Shown in pieces: positions 19,011-21,674 of a stretch of DNA of 21,674 nt; the first letter of the stretch is position 1; every line of letters starts with the position of its first letter. The translations under genes were made by a program, and so were the position numbers. Source of the DNA: Gymnopilus junonius (taxonomy: Eukaryota; Basidiomycota; Agaricomycetes; Agaricales; Galerinaceae). Under the pieces are notes generated by a model. It did no database searches. It saw nothing but the letters and a program-made list of their open reading frames with translations, and had not been told where the DNA came from. Where the stretch lies: the NCBI GenBank assembly GCA_015501075.1, contig JADNYJ010000527.1, positions 1-21,674 on the forward strand, in the 5' to 3' direction.

Positions 19011-20011
19011 CAATAACTGGGTTAGTAAATATTGTTATCAGACAATTTGGTAGAATGTAGACAGTCTTTATTATGTACACTACACTGGCTGAAGGCCTTC
19101 TAATAATTTATGCTTGTTGTAAATTTAATCTACCATGATGTGACAAAGTTCTGTATTGCAGAGAAGCTCAGAGTAACACAGAGCCACCGAAAGTGCTCTG
19201 ATAAGCTTCCATGTGACCAAAGATCATGGGATTTTCCTAGTCTGCTCACGGTCAGGTGCAGAGCTAAAACATGTTTTCCTGATGAACATACATGCTCAAC
19301 ATGTGGCAAGAGCTTCCATGCACACTGGCTTTTCTCAAAGTGCGACTGGACCCTTATTCGGCTTGCCCGTAAAAGCCAGCCACCTGGGTGATGAAGCAAA
19401 TGTGATGGCCAAGTTGGAACCAAACCATAAGGAGGTAATCTTCAGAATTGGGTGCAGTCTCTTTTCATATGATGAAAAGTTTGAGTGCCTTCAGACATAT
19501 GCAAGTGGCGGTGGACTTGACAATGCTTGACAGCAAGACACCTTTACCTCATGAACTGATCTGACATATAAGAAGACAGATGAAGTGGACCAGCAGCAAT
19601 CACATTTGGATTGTGTATGTTCTAAATAGCCATAGATGTAGAAAGTTGTTGAGTACCCAACCGCAGAATTATTCCAATGATTAAGCACTGATCACTACTG
19701 AGTTCCTGAGTCACCCCTGATTGTGGTGGTGTTTCCAAGTCATGGAAAATCCATCAGAATGGCAGATGCTTTTTGCAGAGTGGAGTGAGACTTGTGCCAA
19801 GAGTGCTTAGACCTAGCCATGATCAGGTGCCCTGTTGGCTCAGTGCTAGAAGCACTGCAGTTCCTGAGTCATTAGAAGCACCAAACTATCCATCAGAATA
19901 TTCCCAAGTTAGAGCAGTAGCACCGACAAACTTCCGAAGCTTATCACATGCCATTGAATGAGCAACGGCTTCTTCTAAATAATCAAAGAGGTTCAGTGCG
20001 CTCTCAGCTCC
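19011..20011 (+). other. Spacer with a fragment related to the MYND gene and small duplications
   Basis: At about 19389-19529 one frame reads NVMAKLEPNHKEVIFRIGCS and LFSYDEKFECLQTYAS, which resembles PNQVFFKIGCKIFSFDHRCE in the MYND gene at 20012-20797 (shared pattern V-F-x-I-G-C-x-x-F-S-[FY]-D). It looks like the 3' part of a broken paralogue. Another frame nearby (19282-19340) has CSTCGKSFHAHWLFSKC, a Cys pair of unclear meaning. The rest, 19530-20011, is the probable promoter of the MYND gene. Confidence 0.45.
19701..19900. repeat. Duplicated segment with TGAGTCA sites upstream of the MYND gene
   Basis: AGTTCCTGAGTCA occurs at 19701-19713 and 19859-19871, and each is followed by CCATCAGAAT (19751-19760 and 19890-19899). 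The two copies are 158 bp apart. Each contains TGAGTCA, the classical Gcn4/AP-1 type core. The second is flanked by a palindrome, CAGTGCT-AGA-AGCACTG (19841-19857). All lie 110-310 bp before the ATG at 20012. Confidence 0.6.
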
Positions 20012-20797
20012 ATGGCCAACAATGCTCTCCTCTTTTCTCCCACTGCAGGGCATCCGTTTCTTTCCCCTCAGTCACCAGAAGTCTTGGACCTTTGTATACA
20101 GTGCTGCAGTAAACCCCGAGCAGGTACTAGAGTAAGAAGGTGCCACCAGTGTGCAAAGGCAGTCTATTGCGTTCATGTTTTGTCTTGTCTATTCAGTACA
20201 GCACTAACTCTGTTGTAGAAAAACAGCTGCCGATCAGAGGCACTCCCCATCCACCACTTTGTCTGCAATGCGGATCTGTGTCCAGTGGATTTTTGCCTGG
20301 CAAATGCATGGCTTGAAAAGTATCGCCACATTGTTGGCCTCTTTATCATTGCAATGCTCAACATTCCTCCAATCACATCCATTCCATCCATTCAGGCCCT
20401 CGCTGATTGCTATGTGTTTACATTCACCCTGGCCATGACTCAGGGTCGCCCATGTGCACCCGATTATACCAAGGTTCGCTTGGACATCTCCTCCCAGTTC
20501 ATGATGCCTGCTGATATTCTGCCAGTGGAGTACTTCACCTACCCAGGCCTGATCACTCCAGGACCCAACCAGGTCTTTTTTAAGATTGGTTGCAAGATAT
20601 TCTCTTTCGACCACCGCTGTGAGCCAGTTATGGCCTTTCAGACTTTGAATGTTGACAAGGAAATCTTTTCCTTTGATTATGGTGTACCTAGTGCCCAGAA
20701 TCATTGTGTAGAGCTTCTGAAGCTCTTGGTTGTATGGAATGAACATGAGTGGCATAGAGCAGCAGGAACAGCCTGTGCTTGTCATCCAGATATGTAG
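20012..20797 (+). CDS. MYND-type zinc finger protein, two exons, 245 aa
   Basis: Exon 1 is 20012-20170, the intron 20171-20218 (48 nt, GTTCAT to TTGTAG, strong branch point CACTAACTC) and exon 2 20219-20797 ending in TAG. Splicing assembles a complete MYND finger across the junction: C-x2-C (CIQC), twelve residues, then CHQCAKAVYC, KNSC, seven residues, HHFVC, that is C-x2-C-x5-C-x3-C-x7-H-x3-C. MYND fingers bind Pro-rich peptides in partner proteins. The remaining 180 residues (MLNIPPITSIPSIQALADCY, FMMPADILPVEYFTYPGLIT, VFFKIGCKIFSFDHRCEP) form no domain I recognise; this layout is common in Agaricomycete MYND proteins of unknown role. The start ATG follows a stop-rich region. The 5' splice site is not the usual GTRNGT. 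A fragment of a relative lies just upstream. Confidence 0.75.
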
Positions 20798-21403
20798 ATG
20801 TGTTTTCTGTATATGCAGCTCCATTGATTAGTACTTGAATTATATGTGTTATGTTACACACTCTCAATTGTCTCGCCCTCAGTGTTGGCCCATTTTGTCA
20901 ATTATGCGGTCTGGCTTTAACTTAAAGAGTGGTCTGAAAGTGACCTGCCTCAAAGCTGACCTGTAAAAGAGCAGACTGTTGGAATATCAAAATTATGCAA
21001 GCATGCACAATGCAGCTCCATTTCCCAAGTAGACTCCATTCTGCATGTTAGGTACTTTATTCAGGTCTTATTAACTATATAGGTACAGAATTTGTATGTA
21101 GATAGTCATCTGTTTGCCTCTTGGCTTCCATCTGTCTCTGAGGTCAAACATGTGCTCCACCTTGCCTACAGGCTGTTTTGCAGAATGTCAGTCAGCCTCC
21201 CCTCACAAAATTGTGTGCATTAAAGTCCTACTTGGTGCTTGTTCAAAAAGCTCTTTATGGACATGATTTGAGGTGGACATGCCACATTTAATTAATGTAT
21301 ATTCCTTCTCAAATACATTCTGTGACTTGCATATTTATCTGTGTTTGCATCTCTGAGATATATAAGAGGACTCAATAATCAGCCAACCTCCAACTTGCTT
21401 CTC
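20798..21403. other. Intergenic stretch, no gene seen
   Basis: AT-rich sequence without a convincing open frame on either strand. It should contain the 3' end of the MYND gene and the 5' region of the C2H2-finger fragment; a run of ATTAATGTATATTCC near 21290 and TATATAAG at 21358-21365 are possible core promoter signals, the latter about 40 bp before the ATG at 21404. Confidence 0.35.
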
Positions 21404-21674
21404 ATGGCTCTCTGCTCTCTCTGTCAGATGTCATTTTCCACTGTAGAAGAGCTTCAAGCTCACAAGCAAAGCACTCATGTGGGATCTGTTGATTTTGTGC
21501 TTGGTGGGAAGCTATCGTGTCCCTCGTGAGGCTGATGGAGGCTTCAAGTGTCCTGCCCTCATCATCCTCTCAATGTCATTTATCCTGATCCTCAACAGCT
21601 TGCACACATTAAAATAGTCTGCAAGTGGATCAATCCACTGGTGTGTTCCACTTTGTTCTTCTTTTTCCTTGCAC
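21404..21674 (+). pseudogene. C2H2 zinc-finger protein fragment running to the right edge
   Basis: From ATG 21404 the frame encodes one classical C2H2 finger, CSLCQMSFSTVEELQAH then KQSTH (C-x2-C-x12-H-x4-H), and stops at TGA 21527-21529. In another frame the sequence continues as YRVPREADGGFKCPAL from about 21509, and in a third as PLNVIYPDPQQLAHIKIVCK up to about 21630, a plausible but imperfect second finger (the second Cys is missing). Either introns are not recognised or the gene is broken by indels. Similar fingers are found at the start of Plavaka-type transposases and in fungal transcription factors, so the origin is open. Confidence 0.55.

Noticed and set aside
20234..20824. 196-codon minus-strand frame opposite the MYND gene
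   Set aside because: It is antisense to an intact two-exon gene with a complete MYND finger and has no independent support.

Overview
The window looks like nuclear DNA of a basidiomycete fungus, most likely an Agaricomycete. Genes are split by many short GT-AG introns (45-64 nt) with CTRAY-type branch points. The recognisable families are typical of that group: a DUF6532 protein, a fungal TET/JBP-type 2-oxoglutarate/Fe(II) oxygenase, a Plavaka (CACTA-like) transposase, a Ty3/gypsy reverse transcriptase, a HAM1/DUF5923 relic, a MYND-finger protein and a C2H2 finger. Species cannot be told from the sequence. All family names are recalled, not searched.

Layout. 1-243 (-): edge of a Ty3/gypsy reverse transcriptase that runs off the left end. 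894-3057 (-): complete nine-exon DUF6532 gene, the best-supported gene here. 3329-7434 (-): about 13-exon gene ending in a TET/JBP oxygenase domain; its catalytic end is clean, but its middle needs several frame shifts, three of them at G/C runs of 5-6. 7435-9300: pyrimidine-rich DNA without a convincing gene, starting with the probable promoter of the oxygenase gene. 9300-11730 (+): spliceable exon remnants, a striking in-frame tandem array of alternating 57- and 45-bp units (9749-10340), and a frameshifted HAM1-type relic. 11.8-15.1 kb: decayed coding-like DNA with scattered plausible introns and a second copy of a hairpin element found upstream of the oxygenase gene. 16.0-19.0 kb (+): Plavaka transposase relic, broken by many indels but easily read in pieces. 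19.0-20.0 kb: a fragment related to the next gene and a small duplicated TGAGTCA-containing segment. 20012-20797 (+): apparently intact two-exon MYND-finger gene. 21404-21674 (+): C2H2-finger gene fragment running to the right edge.

How it fits together. This is a transposon-rich accessory region. The DUF6532 and oxygenase genes are co-oriented, 271 bp apart, and each has a CACGTG box about 90-105 bp before its ATG. Fungal TET/JBP genes are known to be expanded together with DNA transposons (KDZ type), so the pair could be cargo of an element, but no KDZ transposase is seen here. The most interesting items are that gene pair, the apparent loss of a probable 2-oxoglutarate-binding arginine in the oxygenase, the 57/45-bp codon-phased array with an open Cys/His-rich antisense frame, and the repeated CACGTG-TCGCGTCT-hairpin module.
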